Source: Acanthaster planci (lineage: Eukaryota; Echinodermata; Asteroidea; Valvatida; Acanthasteridae). From it: a stretch of DNA of 24,878 bases. The notes under the pieces are model-generated. The model saw only the letters and a program-made list of their open reading frames with translations, had not been told where the DNA came from and ran no database searches. The DNA is taken from assembly GCF_001949145.1 (NCBI RefSeq), contig NW_019091381.1, positions 575,694 through 600,571 on the forward strand, written 5' to 3'. This document shows, one piece after another, positions 9,705 to 20,242 of the stretch; position 1 is the stretch's first letter, and each line of letters starts with the position of its first letter. A program made the translations under genes and the position numbers.

Positions 9705-10200
9705 GATATAGTAATACAATAAATAATGATAAGGAAACATTTATATTGTGCAGGTATTTTAGAAATATACTCAACTGCACATGACAATACCCATCACTAG
9801 CTGAGGTGTAAAATTAGGTGTTGGAAAATGCTTCCTTGAATTGATGAGCTTTAAGAACAATCTTGAATGCATCACAGATTTGATATTTCTTGCATGAAAG
9901 GACAGGCTGTTCCAAAGCTTAGGGGCTACACAAACAAACGCATGGTCTCCAAGAGTAGCCTTAGTTCTGTGAAAGGGATGGCTAAGGATCAACCTGTCAT
10001 GTGAACTGCAAAGACTATACATTATGTGGCTGGGATTTAGTGGCCAGTAATTCAGAGATGTAATCTGGTGCTAAGCCATGCAAAGTCTTAAATATAATCA
10101 AAAATATTTGAAATACAATTCTTTGTCGAACAGGCAACCAGTGAAATTATGAAGCTGGTCAATGGGACTAATGTGAACAATTCATGGAGAGTATGTTTCA
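9705..10200 (-). mobile_element. 3' end of a LINE (non-LTR retrotransposon) with broken RT-protein C-terminus
   Basis: Reading the minus strand from 10143, one frame gives HWLPVRQRIVFQIF, then FKTLHGLAPDYISELL. After a frameshift near 10020 the next frame gives LGDHAFVCVAPKLWNSL. These are the characteristic C-terminal segments of L2/CR1-type LINE reverse transcriptase proteins (HWLPV..RI, KALHGLAP.YLS.LL, GDRAFS.AAP.LWNSLP). A stop lies just upstream of HWLPV. The element is 5'-truncated and dead. Its 3' tail (about 9705-9775 on plus) shares an ATACCTG...TATAAATG pattern with the SINE tails. The right copy lacks it. Confidence 0.85.
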
Positions 10201-11088
10201 CAACTCGTTAGAGTTGCATCTTCAGCTCTACATGGTGGGCGGTCAGGTGTTTCTCTTGTTGCCGGTGACTGGTTTATAAGTGGGTGAAGGTTGTGCCACA
10301 GTCCTCTTCCCTTATTGAGAGATGGGTTTTTGGCGTTCATGGACACAGCTCCACAGACCCCTCCCTCTGAAACCAGCTAGATTCCCTCTCTGGAATGGAG
10401 GGTATCAATTTGCCTTCAAAATGGTGGCCTGTTGAGTTCAGGTAAGGCTACACTGCAGTCATGATGTATTGACACTAATCAGCAGTGCTGGTAGAGCCTT
10501 GTGTGAAGTGGCTTTTAAAAATCTACACACCATCTTTTACAATCGTCTCCCTGACATTGAATGGCACAGACCACATTGCTATGTTTTTTTTTGGGGGGGG
10601 GATTTGGTCTTTGGGGTGTAGTAGTTTTTGTCTAAGTGTATTAATATCAACATCTGTTGGAACTTGTGACAGACCTTGAACGTAGGGCAGCGACACATCA
10701 ACACCCCTTAACTGATATGTGATGCACGAAATCGTGTACATGCGTATTGTACATAGTGTGGACCACTGCACAAAAGAAGTCCACATCATGCAGGGTATGA
10801 TGGTGTTGTGTGGACTTGCACACGTCTACACAATGTTTTCCCCTCTGTGAAAAGCAGTTTCAGAGACATTTGAGGGTCAAGGTTATCTTTGGCGAAATGA
10901 AGAAGAACAGGTCAGGAAATCATCGTCAAAAATCCAGCTCAAAGGAGTCATCCTAGTTGGAGAAAAAGGAGCATTTACCTTAACCTTAGGAGAACAAAGG
11001 AATGTCCACACTACGTATGTAAAACAAGTGTGTGTGTTCTTATGTGAGCACTGGCGTGTCTTGAGGGCTTTCTGGATTCTCCAGTTCC
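10201..11088. other. Left-copy-specific DNA, no gene seen
   Basis: It has no counterpart that I can see in the right copy, so it may be part of the insertion that brought the LINE. It includes a T-run followed by a G-run near 10583-10600 and weak inverted GTCCACA/TGTGGAC words at about 10770-10830. Short open frames lack splice or family support. Confidence 0.4.
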
Positions 11089-11445
11089 TGTGCTGATATT
11101 TCAAAGTTCAAATCTTAAACTTCTACTGTACTGCAAATTAGGAAGGATTTTTTCCAAACATCTCCAAACTTTCGTTCTAATTTTTGCCCATTTCTATCAC
11201 ATTTTGCCAAAAAGACGGACAATTTTAAAGATTAAAAATGACGATTTGCATTTTATCATTAAAAACATAAAAATCTTTATCAATAAAACACCAGTACATG
11301 GTGTGGAGAGTTCACACCATACCCAGGTGGTGCAAGGGGAAGAAAATGTTTGGGTTCTGTGACTTGTTCCGGCCAAATGTCATCATTTACAGGAACATGT
11401 CTTATAAACAAGGAAGTCCGTAAGGATTTATGTTACAAGTACCCT

Positions 11446-11545
11446 GGGATTATCGGAAATCCTTGTGGATTTTTTAGTCTTACCTGTAATGCATGCATAA
11501 AATTTTCCTATAAATACAGAGAGAAACTAAAACACAGACAGACTG
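11446..11545 (+). promoter_or_regulatory. Gene B core promoter
   Basis: A TATA box (TATAAATA, 11509-11516) is followed about 30 bases later by AAAACACAGACAGA, a likely start region near 11540. The same order and wording occur upstream of gene C (TATA at 23818-23825). A 17-base block, GGGATT-x5-GGAAATCC-like at 11446-11462, is shared with 23755-23771 and resembles a kappaB-type half-site pair. The E-box present in the gene C promoter reads TTACCTGTAATG here, so CACGTG is absent. Confidence 0.65.
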
Positions 11546-11597
11546 GACCTTGCCCTTGTTGCCGCAACTAACTTGACAAAGGTGAGAGTTTATAAAG
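11540..11597 (+). other. Noncoding first exon of gene B (5' UTR)
   Basis: Downstream of the TATA box the sequence is conserved with gene C up to a consensus donor AAAG/GTAAGT (donor at 11598; gene C donor at 23907). Conservation of TATA, start region and donor together suggests a short untranslated exon. It would splice to the exon carrying the ATG at 12598. An acceptor for that exon cannot be fixed with confidence. The transcription start is approximate. Confidence 0.5.
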
Positions 11598-12055
11598 GTA
11601 AGTGTCAATGAATTGATGGCTACCAAGAAGGCGTTTTTGACAGAGCTTAGCTAGCGGATTTTTCTCTTCATGAAATGGCAGAAATATACACATTTCCTGA
11701 AATGATTTCAGAATTACAAGTGTTAAACTCAATTGCTTCAGTACGGATGATTCACAAGAGTTGGCCAATCATGATGTGTGAAATCTGTCAACCCAATGTG
11801 CGTTTGGAAAGGGTTAACAGATTGTGGATGGCTAACGTGTTGCAAACCCTTTGAGGTGCACTTTTGTGAATCGTCCATGTTTTTAGTATATATTGGCACT
11901 TTTTCTGATCAAGCACATTGAGATTGTTTTTGCACTAAAATTTTAATTTTCTGTAAGAATTTCTGTATTTTTTCATTTTCTTAATATATTTAATATAATT
12001 TTCTAATACTTTTTGCTACATGTATTTAACTGTTATTCTACTGAAAGCTGTGCCG

Positions 12056-12121
12056 GTATGCACCCCTTTCAAAAGGGGTGCATACACAAACAAGAAAGCT
12101 TTCAAAAGCTTTCTTGTTTGT
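12056..12121. repeat. Two adjacent near-perfect palindromes
   Basis: 12056-12085 is a 14-bp-arm palindrome (GTATGCACCCCTTT, centre CA, then AAAGGGGTGCATAC). 12086-12121 is a 17-bp-arm palindrome (ACAAACAAGAAAGCTTT, centre CA, then its complement). Both share the centre TTTCAAAA. The right copy (about 24101-24125) has only the right arm of the second, so the palindromes arose in the left copy. Confidence 0.95.
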
Positions 12122-12597
12122 TTCTCCCTGATTATTACATCAAGTTGAAAGTAATTCTTTTGATGGTAGCTTATTGGAGATACCTTCAAAAGGACTCATA
12201 CTACAAATAAAGGTCTTACTGCTCAAACTGCCTCAGAGTACATGTATATGCAACAGCCATTTCATTATGCGGTGTTGTAGTGGAATACTTTTTGAGTACC
12301 AAGGTTCTCTGCCAAATATTCAACTAGTTAGGAGGGAGTAAAGTGAAGTGCCTATGCATTCCAGCTTTATTTCCTCCTAACCAGTTCAATATTTGGCATA
12401 GAACTTGGTTATTGAAAAGTACTTGACTACAAGAACACTGGTTATTAGAAACTTTCAAGATATTGTTGGGTCTTGACAGCTACATGGAGTAAACATGTAC
12501 TTATTGAAGTTTATTCTTTAAGGGTATTTTTGCCACATTTTTACTTTGAAGAGGTGCATTAGACTGATCTTGGTTGGAGCCTTGTGAGAGTTTCACG

Positions 12598-15500
12598 ATG
12601 CCAAGCAGTGTGATGACATTCACATTTTTGGCCTTGACTGCCATAATGGTGGGGACCAGTGAGGCAGTAGTGGGGTGCAAGGGTGCTGATGGATATCCAG
12701 TTGATTGGTAAATCACTTGTTCAGGGAAGAAGTTTGTGCATTATATTCTCTCCATTCTTATTTTAATGATTTATGCTTTTCACAATTATCTTGATGACAC
12801 TTTCTACTTTCATCCTTACTGTCCTTTCCCATGTCTTTTCTCTCAAGTTCTACTATATCAAATCTTGTTTTCTTTCAAAGTACCCAACTGTACTGGTGAC
12901 ACAAAGACTAAACAAGAAAAAACATATAATAGCAGACATCTTTAACAATTAATTATCAAGTTATATTTAAATTTCAGAGTTTCTGAAGGGTCTGAATTTT
13001 TCAAACTCTAAACAGGTTTATTGTGTACAAACTTCCTCAAGACTCAGCCAGCTCAATACCTGAGATTAGAGATGGGTATGGTCAGATGTACATGGATGTC
13101 AACAATCCAGTCTTGACACTTTCTAGTGCCTCGCTTAAAGACACTAACCATGCCATCGCCTACACACTGGAAGAGATTTATCGGAACCATGGAACTGGGG
13201 TGAGATGGACAAATAGAAGCTTTGTCATGTAGAAGTGTACATTTAGTCCTCATAACCAACACCATGGTTATTTAGGGCACTTGATTCACACCCAGCTAAT
13301 TTAAACACACCTATTTCTGTCCCAGAATTTGGCACAGGTTATGTACAATGATCAACCACCTCCGGGCAAAGAAATCCAGTCAGGTCTTTACGGGCATACT
13401 AAAGGTAACTGAAGTAGAAAAGTTTGCAATTTCGTATTCCGTTTGATATTCTTTAGGATTTTTCTGGATGGATTCTATGGACATCCCTCGGCATTTTGGC
13501 TCTAATGTCACCCCTCTTGAAGTTGTGTTTCCAGCCCGGGGGGGGGGGGGGGGGGGGAGCTTGCATCCACTGATGTATTTTTTTTACAAAGAAAAAAGAA
13601 AAGGAANNNNNNNNNNNNNNNNNNNNNNNNNNNNNNNNNNNNNNNNNNNNNNNNNNNNNNNNNNNNNNNNNNNNNNNNNNNNNNNNNNNNNNNNNNNNNN
13701 NNNNNNNNNNNNNNNNNNNNNNNNNNNNNNNNNNNNNNNNNNNNNNNNNNNNNNNNNNNNNNNNNNNNNNNNNNNNNNNNNNNNNNNNNNNNNNNNNNNN
13801 NNNNNNNNNNNNNNNNNNNNNNNNNNNNNNNNNNNNNNNNNNNNNNNNNNNNNNNNNNNNNNNNNNNNNNNNNNNNNNNNNNNNNNNNNNNNNNNNNNNN
13901 NNNNNNNNNNNNNNNNNNNNNNNNNNNNNNNNNNNNNNNNNNNNNNNNNNNNNNNNNNNNNNNNNNNNNNNNNNNNNNNNNNNNNNNNNNNNNNNNNNNN
14001 NNNNNNNNNNNNNNNNNNNNNNNNNNNNNNNNNNNNNNNNNNNNNNNNNNNNNNNNNNNNNNNNNNNNNNNNNNNNNNNNNNNNNNNNNNNNNNNNNNNN
14101 NNNNNNNNNNNNNNNNNNNNNNNNNNNNNNNNNNNNNNNNNNNNNNNNNNNNNNNNNNNNNNNNNNNNNNNNNNNNNNNNNNNNNNNNNNNNNNNNNNNN
14201 NNNNNNNNNNNNNNNNNNNNNNNNNNNNNNNNNNNNNNNNNNNNNNNNNNNNNNNNNNNNNNNNNNNNNNNNNNNNNNNNNNNNNNNNNNNNNNNNNNNN
14301 NNNNNNNNNNNNNNNNNNNNNNNNNNNNNNNNNNNNNNNNNNNNNNNNNNNNNNNNNNNNNNNNNNNNNNNNNNNNNNNNNNNNNNNNNNNNNNNNNNNN
14401 NNNNNNNNNNNNNNNNNNNNNNNNNNNNNNNNNNNNNNNNNNNNNNNNNNNNNNNNNNNNNNNNNNNNNNNNNNNNNNNNNNNNNNNNNNNNNNNNNNNN
14501 NNNNNNNNNNNNNNNNNNNNNNNNNNNNNNNNNNNNNNNNNNNNNNNNNNNNNNNNNNNNNNNNNNNNNNNNNNGGGGGGGGGGGGAGGAGGTAGCTTGC
14601 AGCCACTGATGTATTTTTTTTACAAAGAACAAAGAACAGGAAAGATAATAATTGGTATATTTATTTATCAAAAATGTTAACCAAAACCTGAGAAAACAAC
14701 ACCATGAACTAAAGTAAGGATGTCAAGACAACAAGTAAGGCTCGTTGAATAAGCCCAAAGCACATTTCCCTTTTTATTTGCCCCCCGACACCAAAAGCTG
14801 GATACCCCACTGTCCTCTTGAGATGTCTTACTTTAATTGTTTATCTTAATTGTATGTGTATACCAGGCAAGATATGGGACGGAGGGGTACCCCCCTTACC
14901 TGTCCAATCCCTATACACACTCTAGACTATTGTTACCTAACACATCCCCCCAGAAGTCTGTGAAGAATTCCTGAGATTCCGATCAAACAATGACCAACAC
15001 AATGGTAGGAGGTTCTCTCCATCCCATATCTTGCTTCAGATGTGTTTGTGCATGTAGCTCTGAGCTATTCATTAGTCAAATTTCTCTGATAGTGAAAGGT
15101 CTCTTTCCAGCCAAATTTGGCTGCTATATCTCCTATTTCCGCTGCTCCATTCTCATACACTTTGAAAAAAATGAAGAATATGGCGGCCGTTCTGCTAGGC
15201 ATTGTGGGAGATGAGGGTGCACTGCTGGTTGATCCATAATTTAGTGAATGGTGCAATGGTCTAGGGAAATATGCAATTAGTATTGTATTTGTAATCTGGG
15301 TCAGTATTCTCTAGTAGACTCGTCTTCAACCAATACAACTTCAGAATCTTGTCTGCCCTGTTTTTGTTTAATTGTCTAGCCTAATTAATGCTGGTGTCTT
15401 CCTTCCTACAATCCTACAGGTGTCCTTGCCTTTGATGATGACACTGGTTTCTGGCTGGTACACAGCGTACCTAAATTTCCTCTACCCTCATCTAAAAGCT

Positions 15501-18060
15501 ACAATTGGCCAGACAATGCCAGACGTAATGGCCAGACATTGCTGTGTGTTACCTACAATTACAACCAGTTTGAAAAAATTGGTAAATTTTACATGAAGTA
15601 GGAGGAGTTTCATTAACTGGGGGGAGTCAGTTTGACTTTAGGAACTATATACTCATGACTATCAAAGTGTGATGTCACTTGAATTGGGAAGTGTATGTGT
15701 GTACGTTGGTTCACGTGTTGGTTCTCACGCTAATGCCTTTTACAATAGCGTGTGATGTACATATATTCACTTTGGTACTCTAAAGCTCTCGAACTTAAAA
15801 TGTTGAAGACAACAACATTTGAAGACAAGCTAGCAATGTACTGGACCCAACTTCTTGGTGCTATTTAGAAAAACAGTAACCAGAAAAGTTATGCTTACCA
15901 AAGTAAACAACTTTGTTAACCGTAAACACTACATGTATATCATGGTGGTGCTTGGCGTGGTTGCGCTTACCATGCATAGAGACTTTTATTGTTTTTTTCA
16001 CTGCGTGGAGCAAATTTCCCTTCCAGGTCAGCGTATCCTTGCCTTGCTTATACTGCTTTCTGTGTTCGTATAAAATTGAGTGCTTTTTGGAGCGTAAAAT
16101 TGGGCTCTGATTATGTGTTTTGACTCTCTTTTACTAAAACTCTTTGTATGCATTGGTGTAAGGAAAGATTGATTGAACCGTAGATTACACTTTAAGGTTT
16201 GTGTTATTTCTCTCAAGTTGTTGTAGAGTTGTTTATGAAACTTCTACAGCTAATCTTCATCAACTGCCATTTACTGGGCTCATACTAACAATTAGACATA
16301 GTTGAACTAGACATCTATTCCAGGCACAGCTAGAGTTAAACCCAATAGAATAATCTTGCTTTTTGTCATTGATTTCAAACTTGTTTACACCAGGTCAGCA
16401 GTTGAAGTACAACTATCCTTGGGTCTATGACAACACCATCCCTCCTGATTTGGTTGGCCAGACGCCCAGCATTGTGGATTTGGTGAACAACATACATGTA
16501 ACATCCCCTCCATGGAATTGTCGATTGAATCTGCAATCTAAAAATGGGCAGACGTTTGTCAGCTTTAACAAAGCTGGCAAATGGGGAAAAGGTGGGTATA
16601 GTTCTCCTTCAAGGACATGAATAAAGTTTAGTATAAGGAATGGGGGTTAACTCAAGTCAACAGTAAATTTAAGTGATTTTGGAAGAACTTCATCAAGAAG
16701 TTGTGAGGTATATATCTTTTTTATTGTCTATTATACTTTCAGGTTGCAAACATGTTAACCTACTTCCCACACAAGATGGAGGATAAGTGTGCAATGGTCC
16801 TTGAATTACATACAGAAACATCAACTGAACACCTCAACTGAAGAATTTTGATCTTTCAGTTTGTTTGAAACTACATCTCATTCTCAGATGAGTTTTCTAC
16901 TTTACCTTTACTACTCTATGCCTCGAATATATCATGTTTATTGATATTTCCACTTTCCTTTATTAGATCTGTATGCAGGTTGGATTGCTCTCGATTTTAA
17001 CAGTGGCCTGTATGTTGAGACATGGCAGAACGGGGGACGCAATCTGAACTCTTCTTGCATTGGCGGCCTTAATGTCTACAATGTCAAGCAAGTGAATCTG
17101 AGTGGTGGAAGCAATTTCAAGGGCACCAAAGATCACTCCAAGTGGGCAGTGGCTACCAAGTCTGGCCTGATATGGACTTGTTTTGGCGGTATTAATCGAC
17201 AGGTAAGTCTGCCATAACATCATCTCATCAAGCTTGACTTGGCTTACCTCAGCAAGTCATTCATATCCTATATCCACTTGTTGCTGGGTGGGGAATTTGA
17301 AGTTGTATGATGTAAAACTGGGAGATTTTCAATACTTTCTGTTTTCAAAATTCTTCGAAAAAATCATAGCTTCATTCCCTGGACGTTTACACCCACACGA
17401 ATGACTGTCTGGTGGCTACTTTAATCTTACAGACAACATTTATGGATGCCCAAGTATTTCAGCCAGGCCTGCCGCCGTGTAAAAAAGAGCCCAGATTGTT
17501 CGGTGTTACGTAATTTTCTTTTGTTCATGAAACTGGCACGGTGCACTACTGACCTCTTTTCAATGGGGGCAAAATTAGCGTGCAGGGGTATTGTAATGCT
17601 CATCGCTGGAGCGCTTTTGTGCCCTGTGGTAATCCGCTTGTGCTGAATGTCACAAACAGATGTTTAATTTCTCAAAATAAGTCCAGATTTCCTACGCTAT
17701 TGGCAACTGAAAAAATGTTGGCATTTCCCAGTAGCTTGGTCTTTTGTTCCGACTACAGTCTTTTGTTACAAGGTCCAGCTCTTTTGCCCGGTTTCAGGCT
17801 CCCCGGTTTCGTGTATAAAGCCTGTTTGTCTCTGAAACTCGCCTTCCCGGCAGCATATGGATATATATGGTGTGTAAGATGTTACGTTCTCTCTCTGACA
17901 ATATCACATGTTCCTGTTTTCATGATAACTCTTATGGACACCTGTTCTTTTGTACTGGCAGACCTCTCAAATGTATCGTGGTGGTGGCGCGGTCTGTTTT
18001 GAGAATTCAAACGTCCACCAGACCTTCTATAATGCTGTGGCTGAATACGAGCCGTGTTAA
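12598..18060 (+). CDS. Deoxyribonuclease II-like gene B (complete, seven coding exons)
   Basis: Exons are 12598-12707, 13016-13199, 13326-13404, 15420-15581, 16394-16591, 16967-17202 and 17962-18060. All introns are GT-AG and phases join cleanly to 355 codons, close to the roughly 360 of vertebrate DNase II. The enzyme cleaves DNA at acid pH in lysosomes. Residues 1-23 ([13 protein letters not shown]..., ending SEA) form a signal peptide. Family landmarks follow: PVDWFIVYKLP (34-44), YNDQPP and GHTKG in exon 3, [12 protein letters not shown] with His139, NGQTLLC with Cys167, [27 protein letters not shown] with His301 and Lys303, and WTC...AVC...EPC-stop. Cys275, 316, 335 and 355 match the C-terminal cysteines of the family. 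Sequons are at Asn272 and Asn288. WPD (Asp156) stands where mammals have WPH, and Cys221 is unusual. Intron 3 contains an N gap. The next gene copies lie on both sides in the same orientation. Confidence 0.93.
13538..14641. other. Assembly gap flanked by G-runs and a duplicated 48-base sequence
   Basis: A run of 20 G (13538-13557) precedes AGCTTGCATCCACTGATG and an A-rich tail up to the N gap (13607-14574). After the gap, 12 G (14575-14586) are followed by nearly the same sequence (AGCTTGCAGCCACTGATG at 14594 onward). All of this is inside intron 3 of gene B. Long frames through the Ns are not genes. The gap length is not evidence of real sequence. Confidence 0.95.
14867..15034. mobile_element. 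MITE-like element in intron 3 of gene B
   Basis: Terminal inverted repeats GCAAGATATGGGACGGAG (14867) and CTCCATCCCATATCTTGC (ending 15034) match at 17 of 18 positions and enclose about 168 bases with no open frame. A target duplication is not clear. TACCAG to the left and TTCAG to the right share only CAG. Confidence 0.7.
17276..17868. mobile_element. About 590-bp insertion in intron 6 of gene B, unknown element
   Basis: Gene A intron 6 is 165 bases. Gene B intron 6 begins and ends with matching sequence (GTAAGTCTGCCATAACAT at the start, TCTTTTGTACTGGCAG at the end) but has about 590 extra bases. The ends look weakly inverted (TTGCTGGGTGGGGAA against a complement of TTCCCGGCAGCA). No transposase or RT sequence is recognised, and a 140-codon frame across it ends in exon 7 and is not supported. 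Confidence 0.5.
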
Positions 18061-19654
18061 AGTGGAGTCGTAAACCTCCATCGCTTGATCTCTGAGATGA
18101 CACTTACATCCCAATCTTGTGTTGTTCACTTTAAGGGGACAAAATTTAAGATTGATGAAATTTGTAGATGATTTTAATGCTCAAACTTTTATGTTGAATT
18201 ATTACTTGCCATTTAATCCTCATTTTTAAAGGAAAATATCCATGCAGTCTTAAGTCATGGGATTTATTATTATAATTAGAATTTAGTACAAATTAGTGAC
18301 ACCAAGTCAAAAATGGCCTGAGGTTTTGGACTCGACTAGAGTTCAACATTTTAACCAGAATATTTAATATTTGGAATTGTAATAGATTATGATTATGCTT
18401 GCTATCATTAAATGTAATGTTTACTATGCAGACTGTGACAAAATCCAGAAAAAAAGTAGACAATCAGGGTTTGTATCAAATTACTAATGTGCCTAAAAAC
18501 TTGCTGAAATAATGTCCAGATTCATAAAAACTGTTCAAATATGTGATTTTTAACTTTTGCAAATCTTGTTCATAATGGATGTACATCGTGTGCAACACCT
18601 CTATGATTCTTTACAAATGCATTTTGTAAGTTAACAAAGATCTTAAATCAATTTCAAGATGTTTAGTCCATCTTTTTATTTCATTAACAAAGTGCCATTC
18701 TCTATTTGTGAAATTACACAGAATTTGACTGGATTATTATGTGGTACTAACTTTCAGAACTAAACCTTAAAAGTTGACCTATAGTCCAAGAAAAAAACAG
18801 TCTCTTTGAGAAAAAGGGATTTTAAATTGCTGAAAGTGTTACAAAAATGTGTGTCCATATTTATGTCTTTCACACAAGATTGTAAACAAACTACATATTT
18901 CTTCTTTATTATTTCAAAATTGACCCATTATGCAGAAAACAGTTTGTATGGATTTTGCTATGATACTGTTTTGTGTTTTTTATACTTAAGCTTTAAATAT
19001 GTACTCAGACAACTTCAAAATTGTGATTTCCAGTGTGAATAGATTAAGAATCACATGTCTGTGGAACAAGCATCAAAATATAAATTTTAACCAACAGTAT
19101 TCAATCAACAAAATGGGTCAGTTCCTAGCAGAAAGGATAAAAAGGTTCCTTACAGATAGTGGATAATCACTCCTTGCCTTGGTTCATAACCATCAGCATT
19201 GGTACAACTTTAGGTCTAAATGTCAAGGGGCGCCTGGGCACCACAAGAAAATGAGCTACAGCTACGGGTGCATAGCTATGTAAAATCAATGGAGATGATT
19301 CACAGATTTCAATTGGAGGGTGCACCTGGAGTTAAGGGCATCTTCCGGGGCCCGTGTCCCCTCCCCCCATTTGTGTTGAATGTTAAATGTTATCAAACAT
19401 TTTGATTTGCATAGTTTGCCACTATTTTATATCAATTACTCAGCCAACTGAACTGGTTCTGTTGTGATTCGAAGTTACAAATGACGAAGAATGACAGGTG
19501 TAAATTGGAACATGTGAAATGTTTCAACGTAGTAATTGCCAGGAAATTAATTTTTTTCTGTTCATATTTCAGAAAATTCTTGTAATAGTATTAACTGTTA
19601 GTATTAAGTTGTGTATTATGTTGTAGTGAGTGTGATGAATATTCATTGTAATAA
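18061..19654. other. 3' flank of gene B, no gene seen
   Basis: Collinear with 1143-2707 behind gene A but lacking the 46-bp tandem array and the AATAAA at the matching place. A patch at 19215-19370 is GC-richer and differs strongly from the left copy. Confidence 0.6.
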
Positions 19655-19976
19655 TATCAAACATTTATAAGGAGCACAGTATCTTACAGTATCTACAATT
19701 GAAAGGTGCCAATATATTATCATTATCCCTACTGATTGGGCTTGCAACATCTGAACATTCCTGAACCCATCTCAGCTCCCTGGAGAGTCAAAGCTGCTAT
19801 ATCAGGGTCAAAATGCAAAACATAACTATATCTGCCCTTACAAGTACCCATTTACTGCTGGGTGGAGAAAGGCACATTGGGTTTTTTTGCCCAAGATCAC
19901 AACATGCTGCTACCAGCTGGATTCGAACCCCCGACCCTATGATCAGATGCTACAAACCCTAACCACATACCCCCAA
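19655..19976 (-). mobile_element. tRNA-derived SINE, minus strand (right copy)
   Basis: This is the counterpart of the element at 2708-3054 with the same flanking sequence (TGTAGTGAGTGTGATGAATA). Box B GGTTCGAATCC is intact on the minus strand (plus 19919-19929), followed by GATCTTGGGCAA, after which the core is altered by a T-run. It was inherited through the block duplication. Confidence 0.75.
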
Positions 19977-20190
19977 ATCCTGTGCATTGGAGCAATAGGT
20001 TTGATGCTCTGATGTGGAGAATCATGAAGACAGCTCAGTTTTCCTTTTTGGTCTGGGGAGAGTTGCTTATAATCTAGTTTCAGGTGGTAAAGCATTCAGC
20101 TGAACTTACATCAGTGCAAAGTGTATTGATGAGGAAAACATCCATTTGTCACAGACATCCTGCAGACTGTTGAGAACACCTTTAGCCATG

Positions 20191-20234
20191 AACAGACAGA
20201 AAGCCTGGAGCAAACAGACAGAAAGCCTGGAGCA
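20191..20234 (+). repeat. 22-bp perfect tandem duplication
   Basis: AACAGACAGAAAGCCTGGAG plus CA occurs twice head to tail (20191-20212 and 20213-20234). The left copy has a single diverged equivalent. Confidence 0.9.
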
Positions 20235-20242
20235 AATTGACT

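Larger units (their letters stand above)
1..12707 (+). repeat. Left copy of a DNase II-centred block duplication
   Basis: This stretch runs from exon 5 of DNase II gene A to the end of coding exon 1 of gene B. The same landmarks recur in the same order and orientation at 16373-24673. Clear matched segments are 22-2700 with 16394-19650, 2708-4260 with 19655-21730, 5120-5560 with 21780-22560, 6945-7035 with 22665-22740, 9340-9480 with 22890-23030 and 11340-12707 with 23650-24673. The left copy is longer mainly because of insertions between 4790 and 11090. Similarity was judged by eye, so boundaries are approximate. Confidence 0.85.

Noticed and set aside
13468-14671. Three long open frames on both strands
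   Set aside because: They run through the N gap and contain almost only unknown residues.
17580-18002. 140-codon plus-strand frame
   Set aside because: It crosses the intron 6 insertion and enters exon 7 in a different frame from the DNase II protein.
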